A stretch of 64,000 nucleotides of DNA, from the NCBI GenBank assembly GCA_023457935.1, contig JAEXBA010000019.1, forward strand, positions 1 through 64,000. Reading direction: 5' to 3'. A program made the translations under genes and the position numbers. The notes beneath the pieces are model-generated. The model worked only from the letters and a program-made list of their open reading frames with translations. It did no database searches and was not told the DNA's origin. Within the stretch, counting starts at the first letter, position 1. The number at the start of each line of letters is the position of its first letter. Below, piece by piece: positions 1 to 8,278 of the stretch. This stretch comes from Bacteroidota bacterium (GTDB taxonomy: Bacteria; Bacteroidota; Bacteroidia; Flavobacteriales; Weeksellaceae).

Positions 1-38
1 CTTGCCCCCCGCCGAAATTCTTTCCCGGCATTTTCCAG

Positions 39-443
39 TTAAACGCCGTACTTAAATTTCATTGTTTTTTTCAGATCCGGATGCAGACTCAGTGCAACAG
101 GACAGTTTTGGGCTGTACTTTCAATAAATTGCTTTTCATCTTCCTGATACTCAGCAGGAAAATCAAAATAGCAAACCACTTCCCCAATTCTGCGCGGATT
201 CGAAAGCATAATTTTCTGAATCTCGCACGAAGCGCCGTCAATATTAATTTCCTGTTCCTTTCCCAAAATTGCAATGGTCGTCAGCGCGCATTCCGCTAAA
301 GAAGTTGCACACAGGTCGGTAGGCGAAAATTTCTCGCCTTTACCGTGATTATCGGTGGGCGCATCGCTCACAATTTTGCTTCCGCTCTGCAGATGTTCGG
401 CTTCACAACGCAGGTCGCCGAGGTACGTTATTTTTGCTGTCAT
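39..443 (-). CDS. OsmC family peroxiredoxin-like protein
   Basis: This 134-residue protein belongs to the OsmC/Ohr family, whose members reduce organic hydroperoxides with a pair of cysteines. Both are visible: Cys52 in the LAECALTTIA segment and Cys114 in QNCPVALSL, with the usual PTDL motif ahead of the first. The start is set at ATG 443, because the open frame continues upstream through an intergenic palindromic element (466-563) that would encode nonsense. It lies downstream of the HMG-CoA lyase gene on the same strand, with that element between them, so the two may be transcribed together. The exact substrate cannot be read from the sequence. Length and motifs are normal for the family, and confidence in the family is high. 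Confidence 0.88.
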   Translation of the reverse strand: MTAKITYLGDLRCEAEHLQSGSKIVSDAPTDNHGKGEKFSPTDLCATSLAECALTTIAILGKEQEINIDGASCEIQKIMLSNPRRIGEVVCYFDFPAEYQEDEKQFIESTAQNCPVALSLHPDLKKTMKFKYGV

Positions 444-465
444 ATATTCAGATTTTATTTTTCTT

Positions 466-563
466 TGAAGCTTATTCCCGCTTTCACTACTCGCTTTTTT
501 GCCGGCTCCGCTTCGCTCCGCCGCCAAAAAGAGCTCAGACACGCCGTTCAATCGGGGCTAGGG
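466..563. repeat. Intergenic palindromic element between HMG-CoA lyase and osmC-like gene
   Basis: This roughly 100-bp GC-rich stretch is unlike its surroundings. Its centre is an imperfect inverted repeat (about 491-533) with a T-run/G on the left, C/A-run on the right and CTCCGCTTCGCTCCG at the apex. On the minus strand it is bounded by TAGCCCCGATTGAACG at one end and AGCGGGAATAAGCTTC at the other. From memory, elements with a TAGCCCCGAT-type end and an AGCGGGAatAGCTtc-type end are scattered in flavobacterial genomes, but no second copy is visible here. It could act as a terminator, an RNA-processing stem or a mobile REP-like unit. Confidence 0.6.
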
Positions 564-584
564 TTTTCCGCAGGAAAGAATATT

Positions 585-1433
585 CTAGAAATGAAAGATA
601 TCCTTTGCCATGTTGAAGGCGCTCTCGAAGTTCAGCATATTCTGTGAAATATCAATTTTTTCGGCGTGCATAAAGTTGAAAACCTGTTCTGTCGGCATGT
701 TTCCAACAAGATCATCTTTCGCCATCGGACAGCCGCCGATTCCTTTAATTGCCGAATCAAAATGGCGGCAGCCGTTGTCATAAGCCGCTTTCAGTTTCAC
801 GTAAGAATCTTCGTAGCGGTTATGAAAATGTCCTCCGAAAGTCACTTCAGGATATTTGGACGGTATCTTATCAAAAAGAAGTGCAATTGTTTCCGGCGTC
901 GCTACGCCTGTAGTATCCGAAAGCTGAATGTCTTTAATACCGATTTCCGCAAAACGATTGGCCCAGAAATCCACATCTTCCCATTTCCACATTTCACCGT
1001 AAGGATTGCCAAACGCCATGGAAAAATAAATATTCAGCGCTTTTCCGGAGTTTTTTGTCATTTCCAGAATTTCCAGAATCTGCGAAAAGGCCACTTCCCT
1101 GCTTTTATTGGTATTCCGGTGCTGAAATGTTTCCGAAATCGAAAAAGGAAAACCCAGAACATCTACCTGATCATGTGTCAGTGCGTGTTCTGCACCGCTG
1201 ATATTCGCGACAATTACAGAAAGTTTTGTATCGGAAATGGATTTGTCAATATTGTCCAGAACTTCACCGCTGTCTGCCATTTGAGGGATTGCTTTAGGCG
1301 AAACGAAGCTTCCGCAGTCCAGCATATCAAAATTTACAGACATCAGTGCGTTGATGTAGTCAATCTTCTTCTGTGTCGGGATAAATTCACCCCAACCCTG
1401 CATGGCATCACGTGGACATTCGGTAAGGAACAT
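585..1433 (-). CDS. Hydroxymethylglutaryl-CoA lyase
   Basis: This enzyme cleaves HMG-CoA to acetoacetate and acetyl-CoA, the last step of leucine degradation. The 282-residue TIM-barrel protein shows the family hallmarks: R8-D9 in a CPRDAMQ segment (usual PRDGLQ), the metal-binding GHFHN pair His202/His204, and the Cys-loop GIGGCP with Cys235. Length is close to the usual 290-300. The PRDA variant instead of PRDG and KGIGGCPMA instead of AGLGGCPYA are mild departures, so a related acyl-CoA lyase cannot be wholly excluded. A near-consensus -7 box (TATCTTTA) lies just upstream on the minus strand. No other leucine-degradation gene is adjacent. Confidence 0.88.
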   Translation of the reverse strand: MFLTECPRDAMQGWGEFIPTQKKIDYINALMSVNFDMLDCGSFVSPKAIPQMADSGEVLDNIDKSISDTKLSVIVANISGAEHALTHDQVDVLGFPFSISETFQHRNTNKSREVAFSQILEILEMTKNSGKALNIYFSMAFGNPYGEMWKWEDVDFWANRFAEIGIKDIQLSDTTGVATPETIALLFDKIPSKYPEVTFGGHFHNRYEDSYVKLKAAYDNGCRHFDSAIKGIGGCPMAKDDLVGNMPTEQVFNFMHAEKIDISQNMLNFESAFNMAKDIFHF

Positions 1434-1564
1434 TTTACTTTTTTAGATTTTCGTAAAGATACTAATTTTGATGAAAGACGGAAGAAACCCTTCAGAAGCC
1501 CGCAAAGTTCGGGAAAACGCTGAAACTTCCGGTGTTCCTGTTCCCTCTTCCAAACAAAAAGAAT

Positions 1565-1572
1565 TATCTTTG
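1565..1572 (+). promoter_or_regulatory. Putative -7 promoter element of pepT
   Basis: TATCTTTG matches the Bacteroidetes -7 consensus TAnnTTTG and ends 22 nt before the pepT ATG. No clear -33 TTG was found at the usual distance. Confidence 0.55.
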
Positions 1573-1594
1573 TTAAAACAGAAATTCATTAATA

Positions 1595-2854
1595 ATGCAG
1601 ACAATAGAATTCAACCTGGACTGGAAACTGAAACTCCAGAACCGCTTCATCAACTATGCAAAAATCTATTCCACTTCGGATCCGGAAAGCGAATCTACAC
1701 CTTCCACACCTCAGCAGTGGAATATTGCCAAATATATTTTTGAGGAACTTCAGGCATTGGGTCTGGAAAATGTTGAACTGGACGGCAACGGTTACATCTA
1801 CGCTTTCGTTCCTTCCAATCTTGAAAATGATGACGAGCCAACGGTAGGATTCATCGCACACTACGATACGTCGCCGGATTTCAACGGTGAAAATGTGAAA
1901 CCTCAGATCTGGGACGATTATGACGGCGGAGATTTGCTGCTGAACAAGGAAACCGGATTTACACTTTCTTCCACAAAATTTGAAAGCTTAAAAAAATATG
2001 TCGGTAAAACACTGATTACTACTGATGGTACAACGCTTCTTGGCGCGGACGACAAAGCCGGTGTTGCAGAAATCGTTACTGCTGCGGAATACCTTCTGGC
2101 GCATCCGGAAATTAAACACGGCAGAATTGCAATAGGTTTTACGCCTGACGAGGAAATCGGACGCGGTGCACATAAGTTTGATGTTGAAAAATTCGGTGCA
2201 GAATGGGCATACACTATGGACGGCAGTGAAGCAGGTGAACTGGAATATGAAAACTTCAACGCAGCAGGCGCTGTTGTAAAAATTCACGGCTTGAGTGTTC
2301 ATCCTGGTTATGCTTACGGAAAAATGGTGAATGCCGGACTTTTAGCTGCAGAATTCGCCAATATGCTTCCTGAAAACGAAACACCTGCAACCACAAAAGG
2401 TTTTGAAGGATTTTTTCATCTGACAGATATGACTGCCGATGTTTCCGAAGCGAAACTTCAGTACATTATCCGCGACCACGACGCCGATAAGTTTGAAGCC
2501 CGAAAAAAACTTATGCTTGATAAAGTAGCGGAATTCAACCGGAAATATGGCGAAAATACCGCTGAAGTTGAAATAAAAGAGCAGTACCGCAATATGAAAC
2601 AGCAGTTTGAAGGCAAAATGCACATTATTGATATTGCAGCTCAGGCAATGAAAGATGCCAATGTTGAGCCACAAATCAAAGCAATCCGTGGTGGAACTGA
2701 CGGCGCACAGCTTTCGTATATGGGGCTTCCTTGTCCGAATATTTTTGCCGGCGGAATGAATTTCCATGGTCCGTACGAGTATGTTGCCCTGGAAACGATG
2801 GAAAAAGCCGTGAAAGTGATTGTGAATATTGCAAGAGCGGTTAAAAAAAGATAA
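1595..2854 (+). CDS. pepT: Peptidase T (M20B tripeptidase)
   Basis: Peptidase T is a cytosolic di-zinc aminopeptidase that removes the N-terminal residue of tripeptides. The 419-residue protein has every metal and catalytic motif of M20B: His89 and Asp91 in HYDTSPD, Asp152 in GADDKAG, Glu186-Glu187 in PDEEIG, Asp209 in TMDG and the C-terminal NFHGPYEY histidine. Length is that of the family (about 408-420). It is a single-gene unit: a -7 box lies 22 nt upstream and a strong terminator hairpin sits at 2876-2907. The frame is open a little further upstream but without homology, so ATG 1595 is used. Confidence 0.95.
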   Translation: MQTIEFNLDWKLKLQNRFINYAKIYSTSDPESESTPSTPQQWNIAKYIFEELQALGLENVELDGNGYIYAFVPSNLENDDEPTVGFIAHYDTSPDFNGENVKPQIWDDYDGGDLLLNKETGFTLSSTKFESLKKYVGKTLITTDGTTLLGADDKAGVAEIVTAAEYLLAHPEIKHGRIAIGFTPDEEIGRGAHKFDVEKFGAEWAYTMDGSEAGELEYENFNAAGAVVKIHGLSVHPGYAYGKMVNAGLLAAEFANMLPENETPATTKGFEGFFHLTDMTADVSEAKLQYIIRDHDADKFEARKKLMLDKVAEFNRKYGENTAEVEIKEQYRNMKQQFEGKMHIIDIAAQAMKDANVEPQIKAIRGGTDGAQLSYMGLPCPNIFAGGMNFHGPYEYVALETMEKAVKVIVNIARAVKKR

Positions 2855-2875
2855 TTTTCTTTAAAAACTTCCACT

Positions 2876-2907
2876 AAAAGTTCTCCTTCTCCGGGAGAAC
2901 TTTTTTA
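2876..2907 (+). terminator. Rho-independent terminator after pepT
   Basis: The stem AAAAGTTCTCC / GGGAGAACTTTT closes on a 6-nt loop and runs into a T tract (TTTTTTATTT). It lies 22 nt after the pepT stop. Confidence 0.85.
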
Positions 2908-2959
2908 TTTAATTCAAATAAATTAATTTTAAATTAAAATTCAGGAAATACTAACGTCT

Positions 2960-2967
2960 TAATTTTG
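2960..2967 (+). promoter_or_regulatory. Putative -7 element of the LpxH-like gene
   Basis: TAATTTTG matches TAnnTTTG. Its last three bases are the TTG at which the longest open frame begins, so that TTG is probably promoter sequence rather than a start codon. The chosen ATG is 12 nt further on. Confidence 0.5.
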
Positions 2968-2979
2968 AAAAAACTCAAA

Positions 2980-3828
2980 ATGCCGAACAAACGCGACGTT
3001 GAAATTGTCATCCTTTCGGATATTCATCTGGCAACATACGGCTGTCACGCAACCGAACTGGTCGCTTATCTGAAAAGCATCAATCCAAAATTATTAATTC
3101 TTAACGGTGATATTATCGACGGCTGGGCATTTTCCAAAAAGTATTTTCCCACCTCGCACATGGCAGTTTTAAGTGAGTTTTTTAAAATGATGAAGAATGA
3201 TACGCAAATCATCTACATCACGGGAAATCATGACGAATTTCTCAGAAAATACTCCGATTTACAAATGGGAAACCTTTTTCTTACCGATAAATATCTTCTT
3301 GAAATTGACGGTAAGAAACACTGGATTTTCCACGGTGACATCTTTGATCATACCACAAAAGGCGGCGCAAAAATCATTGCAAAAATTGGCGGCATTGGTT
3401 ACGACTGGCTGATTTTGGTGAACCGCGCGATTAACTGGTTTCTTGGCCTGTTCGGAAAACCGAAGGTTTCACTATCCAAAAAAATTAAAAATTCGGTGAA
3501 AAAAGCTGTTGCCTTTATTGCGGATTTTGAACAGAAAGCCATTGAACTGGCGATCGACAATCATTATGATTACGTGATTTGCGGCCATATTCACATGCCT
3601 TCAGACCGTATTGCCACAAACGAACACGGTTCTGTGCGTTACCTGAATTCCGGTGACTGGATTGAAAATCTTTCCTGGCTGGAATACAACAACAGTGAAT
3701 GGAAACTGAATTTCTTTGATTCTAAAAATTTCCAGAAACCGGAAATTGAGCCGAACGACATTTCCGTAAATATGGAAGATTTTATTCATCCGGCTGCTTT
3801 TGCCAGCTTTGTTGGCGGAAAAGTCTAA
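2980..3828 (+). CDS. LpxH-like metallophosphoesterase (UDP-2,3-diacylglucosamine diphosphatase family)
   Basis: This 282-residue calcineurin-like phosphoesterase has the full di-metal motif set: SDIH (13-16), NGDIID (42-47), GNHDE (82-86), FHGDIFDH (118-124) and GHIH (202-205). It resembles the LpxH-type proteins of Bacteroidota, which cleave UDP-2,3-diacylglucosamine in lipid A synthesis. This branch is longer than E. coli LpxH (240) and carries a hydrophobic insertion around 135-160 (GYDWLILVNRAINWFLGLF) that suits membrane-interface substrate access. The ATG at 2980 is preferred over the TTG at 2965, which lies inside a -7 box. It converges on thiL with one base between the two stop codons. 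Substrate is inferred from family only. Confidence 0.82.
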   Translation: MPNKRDVEIVILSDIHLATYGCHATELVAYLKSINPKLLILNGDIIDGWAFSKKYFPTSHMAVLSEFFKMMKNDTQIIYITGNHDEFLRKYSDLQMGNLFLTDKYLLEIDGKKHWIFHGDIFDHTTKGGAKIIAKIGGIGYDWLILVNRAINWFLGLFGKPKVSLSKKIKNSVKKAVAFIADFEQKAIELAIDNHYDYVICGHIHMPSDRIATNEHGSVRYLNSGDWIENLSWLEYNNSEWKLNFFDSKNFQKPEIEPNDISVNMEDFIHPAAFASFVGGKV

Positions 3829-3829
3829 G

Positions 3830-4873
3830 TTAAAAATGAACCCAACCCTGAGCTGTAATTTCGGAAAGTTCGTTACTGCCGCGTAAAACCATATAATTTC
3901 CCTGCTCCAGATCTACCGCATGACCGATTACTGTAAAATCCGGATGGTTTCTTATTTTCTCGAAATCATCAGGTGAAATGGTAAACAGAAGTTCATAATC
4001 CTCACCACCGGAAAGTGCTGCCATTGCAGGATTCAGGTTAAATTCATCCGCAGTGGAAATGGTCAGCGAGTCCATCGGGATTTTTTCTTCGTACAGGCGG
4101 AATCCAACCTTACTCTGATCAGAAAGATGCAGGATTTCTGAAGCCAAACCGTCTGAAATATCCATCATCGAGGTTGGTAAAACATCAAGTTCTTCGAAGA
4201 TTTTCTTCACATCGGTTCTTGCTTCCGGTTTCAGCTGTCTTTCAAGAATATAATCGTAACCTTCCATTTCGGGCTGCATATTCGGATTGGCAAGAAAAAC
4301 AGCATGTTCTCTTTCCAGAATCTGCAAACCCATATAGGCCGCACCCAAATCTCCGGTAACTACTAAAAGATCATTCGGTTTTGCGCCGCTTCTTTTCACA
4401 ATATTCGCGGAATCTTCCAGTCCGATTGCGGTAATACTCATCACAAGTCCGGCATTGGAACTTGTGGTATCGCCACCAATGAGATCAACACCATATCTCT
4501 CACATGCCAGTGCAATTCCTGCATATATTTCATCCAGTGCTTCCACCGGAAAACGGTTTGAAACTGCAAGAGAAACCAAAATCTGTGTCGGCGCTGCATT
4601 CATGGCTGCAATATCACTCAAATTAACAACAACCGCCTTATAGCCCAAATGCTTCAAAGGAACATAGCCCAGGTTAAAATGAACACCTTCAGCCAAAACA
4701 TCGGTTGTAACGACTACTTTTTTCCCATCAGGATTGATTACTGCAGCGTCATCTCCAACTGAAATTTCACTAGATGGGTTTTTTAAACTAAATTTTTCGG
4801 TAAGATGTTTAATCAGTCCAAATTCTCCAAGCTGTGAAATGGGTGTAAGATTAAGGTTTTTATCTTCTAACAT
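3830..4873 (-). CDS. thiL: Thiamine-monophosphate kinase
   Basis: ThiL phosphorylates thiamine monophosphate to the active cofactor thiamine diphosphate using ATP. The 347-residue sequence is a typical AIR-synthase-fold kinase: the GDDAAV metal/nucleotide motif at about 41-46, TTDVLAEGVHF, the LSDIAAMNA segment, GGDTTSS, and MDISDGLASE in the second domain, ending with SGGEDYELLF. Length is slightly above the usual 320-340. The gene follows the thioesterase gene by about 19 bases on the same strand and probably shares its transcript. No TPP riboswitch was noticed upstream and no other thiamine gene is adjacent. Confidence 0.94.
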   Translation of the reverse strand: MLEDKNLNLTPISQLGEFGLIKHLTEKFSLKNPSSEISVGDDAAVINPDGKKVVVTTDVLAEGVHFNLGYVPLKHLGYKAVVVNLSDIAAMNAAPTQILVSLAVSNRFPVEALDEIYAGIALACERYGVDLIGGDTTSSNAGLVMSITAIGLEDSANIVKRSGAKPNDLLVVTGDLGAAYMGLQILEREHAVFLANPNMQPEMEGYDYILERQLKPEARTDVKKIFEELDVLPTSMMDISDGLASEILHLSDQSKVGFRLYEEKIPMDSLTISTADEFNLNPAMAALSGGEDYELLFTISPDDFEKIRNHPDFTVIGHAVDLEQGNYMVLRGSNELSEITAQGWVHF

Positions 4874-4892
4874 GTTGGGGAGTTAATGTTTT

Positions 4893-5393
4893 CTATTTTA
4901 CTTCAAATACTGACGGATCCAGATTTTCAGGGCGAAAAGGCAGTTTTTTGATATCTTCTTTTGTGAAGACGGTATGATTCGGTGATTTAAACTGAGTAAG
5001 AACTTCCAGAATATCATCAGGTGGATTTGTTGATTTTCTCAGCATCATATCAATCCAGACACCGAAAGCTTCAGAAGTGGCAAGGTGTGTTCCGTCCGGA
5101 AGGTAGAATTTATGAAGAAACTGGTAGATGGATCCGTCTTCAGAAAAACCGTCTATTTCCAGACTTACATATACTTCCTGATCCATATACACTTCCTTGA
5201 AGAACGAGAACCTTTCATGCAGAATTACAGGGCCGATTCCCCAGCGGTTCAGCTCGCGCAGACCCATTTTGTTTTTCGACATAAAAGCCATTCTGGTTTG
5301 TGCGCAGTATTCCACGTAAGCCGAATTGGCAAGATGGCGGTTGGCATCAATATCGCTCCAGCGGACTTCAAATTTATGGTAGTAAACAGACAT
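4893..5393 (-). CDS. Acyl-CoA thioesterase (4HBT hot-dog fold)
   Basis: This 166-residue single hot-dog domain protein has the 4-hydroxybenzoyl-CoA thioesterase pattern near its N-terminus: RWSDIDANRHLANSAYVEY, where the Asp followed by N-x-H-L is the usual active-site block. Such enzymes hydrolyse acyl-CoA thioesters; the chain preference is not readable. The start is placed at ATG 5393, just downstream of a -7 box at 5408-5415, which rules out the longer open frame that would begin upstream. It is the first gene of a probable two-gene unit with thiL. An acyl-ACP role is also possible. Confidence 0.85.
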   Translation of the reverse strand: MSVYYHKFEVRWSDIDANRHLANSAYVEYCAQTRMAFMSKNKMGLRELNRWGIGPVILHERFSFFKEVYMDQEVYVSLEIDGFSEDGSIYQFLHKFYLPDGTHLATSEAFGVWIDMMLRKSTNPPDDILEVLTQFKSPNHTVFTKEDIKKLPFRPENLDPSVFEVK

Positions 5394-5407
5394 TTTTTTA
5401 ATTTGTG

Positions 5408-5415
5408 CAAAGGTA
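5408..5415 (-). promoter_or_regulatory. Putative -7 element of the thioesterase-thiL unit
   Basis: On the minus strand this reads TACCTTTG (TAnnTTTG). It ends 14 nt before the ATG at 5393 and lies within the upstream-extended open frame, which argues for the shorter protein. Confidence 0.55.
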
Positions 5416-5478
5416 CTCAAACGATTTCTACTGCAAAACTTTGTATGGGAAAGAAAATGTGTACAGAACGGCTACATC

Positions 5479-8133
5479 TTAGTCGTTCTCCTTATCTTTT
5501 TTTCTGAAGACTCTTTTCAGAAAGCCTTCTTTCTTTTCCGGTTCCGCTGTGTTTGCCGGTGTCTGTATTTTTTCCTTTACTTCTTTGGCCGTCTTCGAAA
5601 CACCTTTTCCAACGGCCTTAGCATCTGTAACTGTTGTTTTTACGGTTTGCTCCGTATTTTCAATGTTCTTGCCGATAAGTGTTTTCTTCAGACCTTCCTG
5701 AATTCCCTGCCAGAATAAGTTAAAGAAAGATTTCGTTGGATCGCGTTTTACATTGTCCACCGTTACGGTTTCAGGATAGTCTTTCGAATTGGTTCGTACC
5801 ACCATATTTACGATCGCAGAAAGTACTTTATTCTTTTCTTTTGAATCTTTTTTCAGAACCGAAACCTTCAGGTCTTTGTGTTTCATATTCACCACGCCGT
5901 TAAGGCCGGTTTTTGTGCCGTTGAAATTGAAAATAAGATTCTCGATGGCTCCTGTTGCACGTACTTTAAGATAGGGTTCTATAAACGGATTGATTCTGGA
6001 AGCCGGCAGATCGGAAATGTTTCCCGAAATCGAAAACGCATCATTCTGTTTTGCCGTATCCAGATTCCACTTCACATTCATCGGCGAAGCGTTCATAAAG
6101 GAAGTTTTTATCGTAATCGGAATGGCTGTCGGTTTTCCCGGTGATTTCCCGGAATTAAGGTTTTTCACATTCATACTGAAATTACCGAAAACTAGTTTTC
6201 CGGGCCCTTCACTCTGTTTGGTATCTTCCTCATATTCCAGAACGGAGTTTTTGATGTCAAGATTCCCTACAGTCAGCGGAAATTTGATGCTTCGTAACAG
6301 TTCACTGTACATTGGCTTGATGCTCGGATCATCTTTCGGAATCTTACTTCTGAAAATATTCGCCTTTACACCGTTCAGCAGAACCTGAGAAACATTCATG
6401 AATTTTTTGTCTGAAACGAGATCCCAGTTTCCGTTTCCGGTAATCTGGTTCACAGCAATATCGTACAGATCTTTTTCCACAGGAATCATTCGGATAAACT
6501 GCGCGCGCGAAACAGTTGGTTTCATGGCAAAATTGTTCACGAGAAAATTTCCTTTCTGAAACTTGATCAAACCTGCACTCATATTGTAAAATTCTGTGCG
6601 GTAACTGAAGTTTTTCGTAGTGAAATTATAGGTTCCCAGCTTAAAAGGAATTCCCTTTTTCACGGTTTCGGAATTCATTTCAAGATTCTGAACATTTGCA
6701 TACAGATTGTTGAATACCAAAGGGCGGTTCGGCCGGTCAACAGTAAGGTTGGAATTCTTCACTGTAATATTCCGAACCTTTAACGGCAGCTGAATTCCGC
6801 GCATTGAAAACTTCTTTCTTTCCTCGCTTTCGGGCGCAGTAAATTTGCCGTTCAGTGCATCCAGAACCAGATTCTGAACATCAACCGACAGACGGTTCTT
6901 TTCAAACTTCCAGCTGTTGATATCGGCGAAAATATGATTCAACGAAAAATCCAGAAGCGGCTTCGAAGAATACTTCACTTTAGGTTTTACCATAATACCG
7001 CGCGATTCCACACTTTTTGGATTCGCAGAAAGTGAGTTTACTGTAATTTCCTGATCGGGCGTAATGTAATTGAGACCGTTTCCGCCAATAAGAAACTTTT
7101 CATAGGAAAACGGAATGTTTCCTTTTGCCGTTTCCCTGTCCATTCTCATATTGGAGACGTTAAGATTCAGGGTTTCTGCAGCAAAAAGCCGTGTTTTATC
7201 CGGATTCAGAATCTCTACTTTTGCTTTGTTCATCTGTACATCCTGAAGATTCACATCATAAGTAAAATCCTTTTCTGTTTTGCTTTTCGGAGCCGATGTT
7301 GTAAACATTTTTATTTCAGGATTCTGAAACGTAACATTGGACAGGGCAATTTTGTTGTTCTTCATCACAATGTCCTTGAAAGTCATCTGATCTGCATTAA
7401 AATCAAAAAGGTTACGCTTCTTCGGATAGTAACGGATGAACTGATCGTACGTGAGCAAAGGAACGAGTCTGAATTTCTGAATGTCCATAAGACCGTTCTT
7501 TGTGGTGATGACGTTAGCCGTTAAAGCGTATACGTTATCCGGCCGGAAATAAAAATTTCTTCCGTTAATGTCATACTTATCGAAAACCACAGGAAGTTTC
7601 TGCTCTACAGATTTTTCGGTGAGCTGAAGATTGGTAACATCCAGCATAAGATCGTTTACAGAAAGAAACTTCTGCTTTGTGTGGCGGTACATGCTGATAT
7701 CGCCGTCTTTAATTTTTAAATTCTTAAAAAGCAGTGGATTTCGCTCTTTCCCTGTGCGGTTGTCAACAGGTTTTGCCAAGGTTACTTTCAGCCGTGGCTT
7801 TACCAGCAAAAGGTCGGAAGTATTGATTTTCTTGTTGAATACTGCATCATAAATTCCCAACCGGCTGATTTTTAAAGAATCAACAGTTCCGTCAACACCG
7901 ATTACATTCCGGTTTTCAGGATTTTTACTTTTCACTGCAATTTTGGTTGCCAAGATATTGCCCGTTCCCAAATCCACATCCAGCGTGGAATATTTAATCT
8001 CATAATCAGAGTTTTTTCTGATATAATCAGGAAGATTTTCCTTAAGCCACCAGTTTACCCCAATATTTCCAAGGAGAAAAAGAATGGCCAGAACAGCCAG
8101 TGAAATAAGCGATATTTTAAGCCACTTTTGCAT
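5479..8133 (-). CDS. AsmA-like/DUF748-type envelope protein
   Basis: This large 884-residue protein has one N-terminal membrane anchor (about residues 5-28, ISLISLAVLAILFLLGNIG). A long periplasmic region follows, rich in short beta-strand repeats with recurring patterns such as VQNLEMN, LKIKDGDI and VRNITVKNSNL. The C-terminal part (about 735-790) has the GLNGVVNMKHKDLKVSVLK and NPFIEPYL patterns seen in AsmA/DUF748 proteins, followed by a charged Lys-rich tail. This superfamily is thought to act in envelope biogenesis, possibly as phospholipid bridges between membranes. The gene stands alone on the minus strand; its -7 box is only 4 nt from the ATG. The specific function is unknown. Confidence 0.75.
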   Translation of the reverse strand: MQKWLKISLISLAVLAILFLLGNIGVNWWLKENLPDYIRKNSDYEIKYSTLDVDLGTGNILATKIAVKSKNPENRNVIGVDGTVDSLKISRLGIYDAVFNKKINTSDLLLVKPRLKVTLAKPVDNRTGKERNPLLFKNLKIKDGDISMYRHTKQKFLSVNDLMLDVTNLQLTEKSVEQKLPVVFDKYDINGRNFYFRPDNVYALTANVITTKNGLMDIQKFRLVPLLTYDQFIRYYPKKRNLFDFNADQMTFKDIVMKNNKIALSNVTFQNPEIKMFTTSAPKSKTEKDFTYDVNLQDVQMNKAKVEILNPDKTRLFAAETLNLNVSNMRMDRETAKGNIPFSYEKFLIGGNGLNYITPDQEITVNSLSANPKSVESRGIMVKPKVKYSSKPLLDFSLNHIFADINSWKFEKNRLSVDVQNLVLDALNGKFTAPESEERKKFSMRGIQLPLKVRNITVKNSNLTVDRPNRPLVFNNLYANVQNLEMNSETVKKGIPFKLGTYNFTTKNFSYRTEFYNMSAGLIKFQKGNFLVNNFAMKPTVSRAQFIRMIPVEKDLYDIAVNQITGNGNWDLVSDKKFMNVSQVLLNGVKANIFRSKIPKDDPSIKPMYSELLRSIKFPLTVGNLDIKNSVLEYEEDTKQSEGPGKLVFGNFSMNVKNLNSGKSPGKPTAIPITIKTSFMNASPMNVKWNLDTAKQNDAFSISGNISDLPASRINPFIEPYLKVRATGAIENLIFNFNGTKTGLNGVVNMKHKDLKVSVLKKDSKEKNKVLSAIVNMVVRTNSKDYPETVTVDNVKRDPTKSFFNLFWQGIQEGLKKTLIGKNIENTEQTVKTTVTDAKAVGKGVSKTAKEVKEKIQTPANTAEPEKKEGFLKRVFRKKDKEND

Positions 8134-8137
8134 TCTG

Positions 8138-8145
8138 CAAAAATA
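8138..8145 (-). promoter_or_regulatory. Putative -7 element of the AsmA-like gene
   Basis: On the minus strand this reads TATTTTTG and leaves only 4 nt before the ATG at 8133. If it is the promoter, the transcript would be leaderless or nearly so. Confidence 0.45.
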
Positions 8146-8278
8146 AAATTGTGACTGTTTTGCGCGTTATAAGATTTTAGGGATTGCTTACAGCTTGGTG
8201 TCCGAATGGTTTATCCGCTGACTCAGGACGAATTTATCTGTATTTTTTTTCTGAACAGTTCTGAAATAATGTGAACGC

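Noticed and set aside
1..38. Possible end of an upstream gene at the window edge.
   Set aside because: Only 38 bases are present and no frame or signal can be assigned.
666..1523. A 285-codon plus-strand open frame opposite the HMG-CoA lyase gene.
   Set aside because: The lyase motifs are on the minus strand; the plus-strand translation is Phe/Arg/His-rich and matches nothing.
8134..8278. A possible terminator or small RNA between the AsmA-like and DUF2797 genes.
   Set aside because: Only a short CTGAAC/GTTC palindrome without a stable stem or clear T tract was visible.
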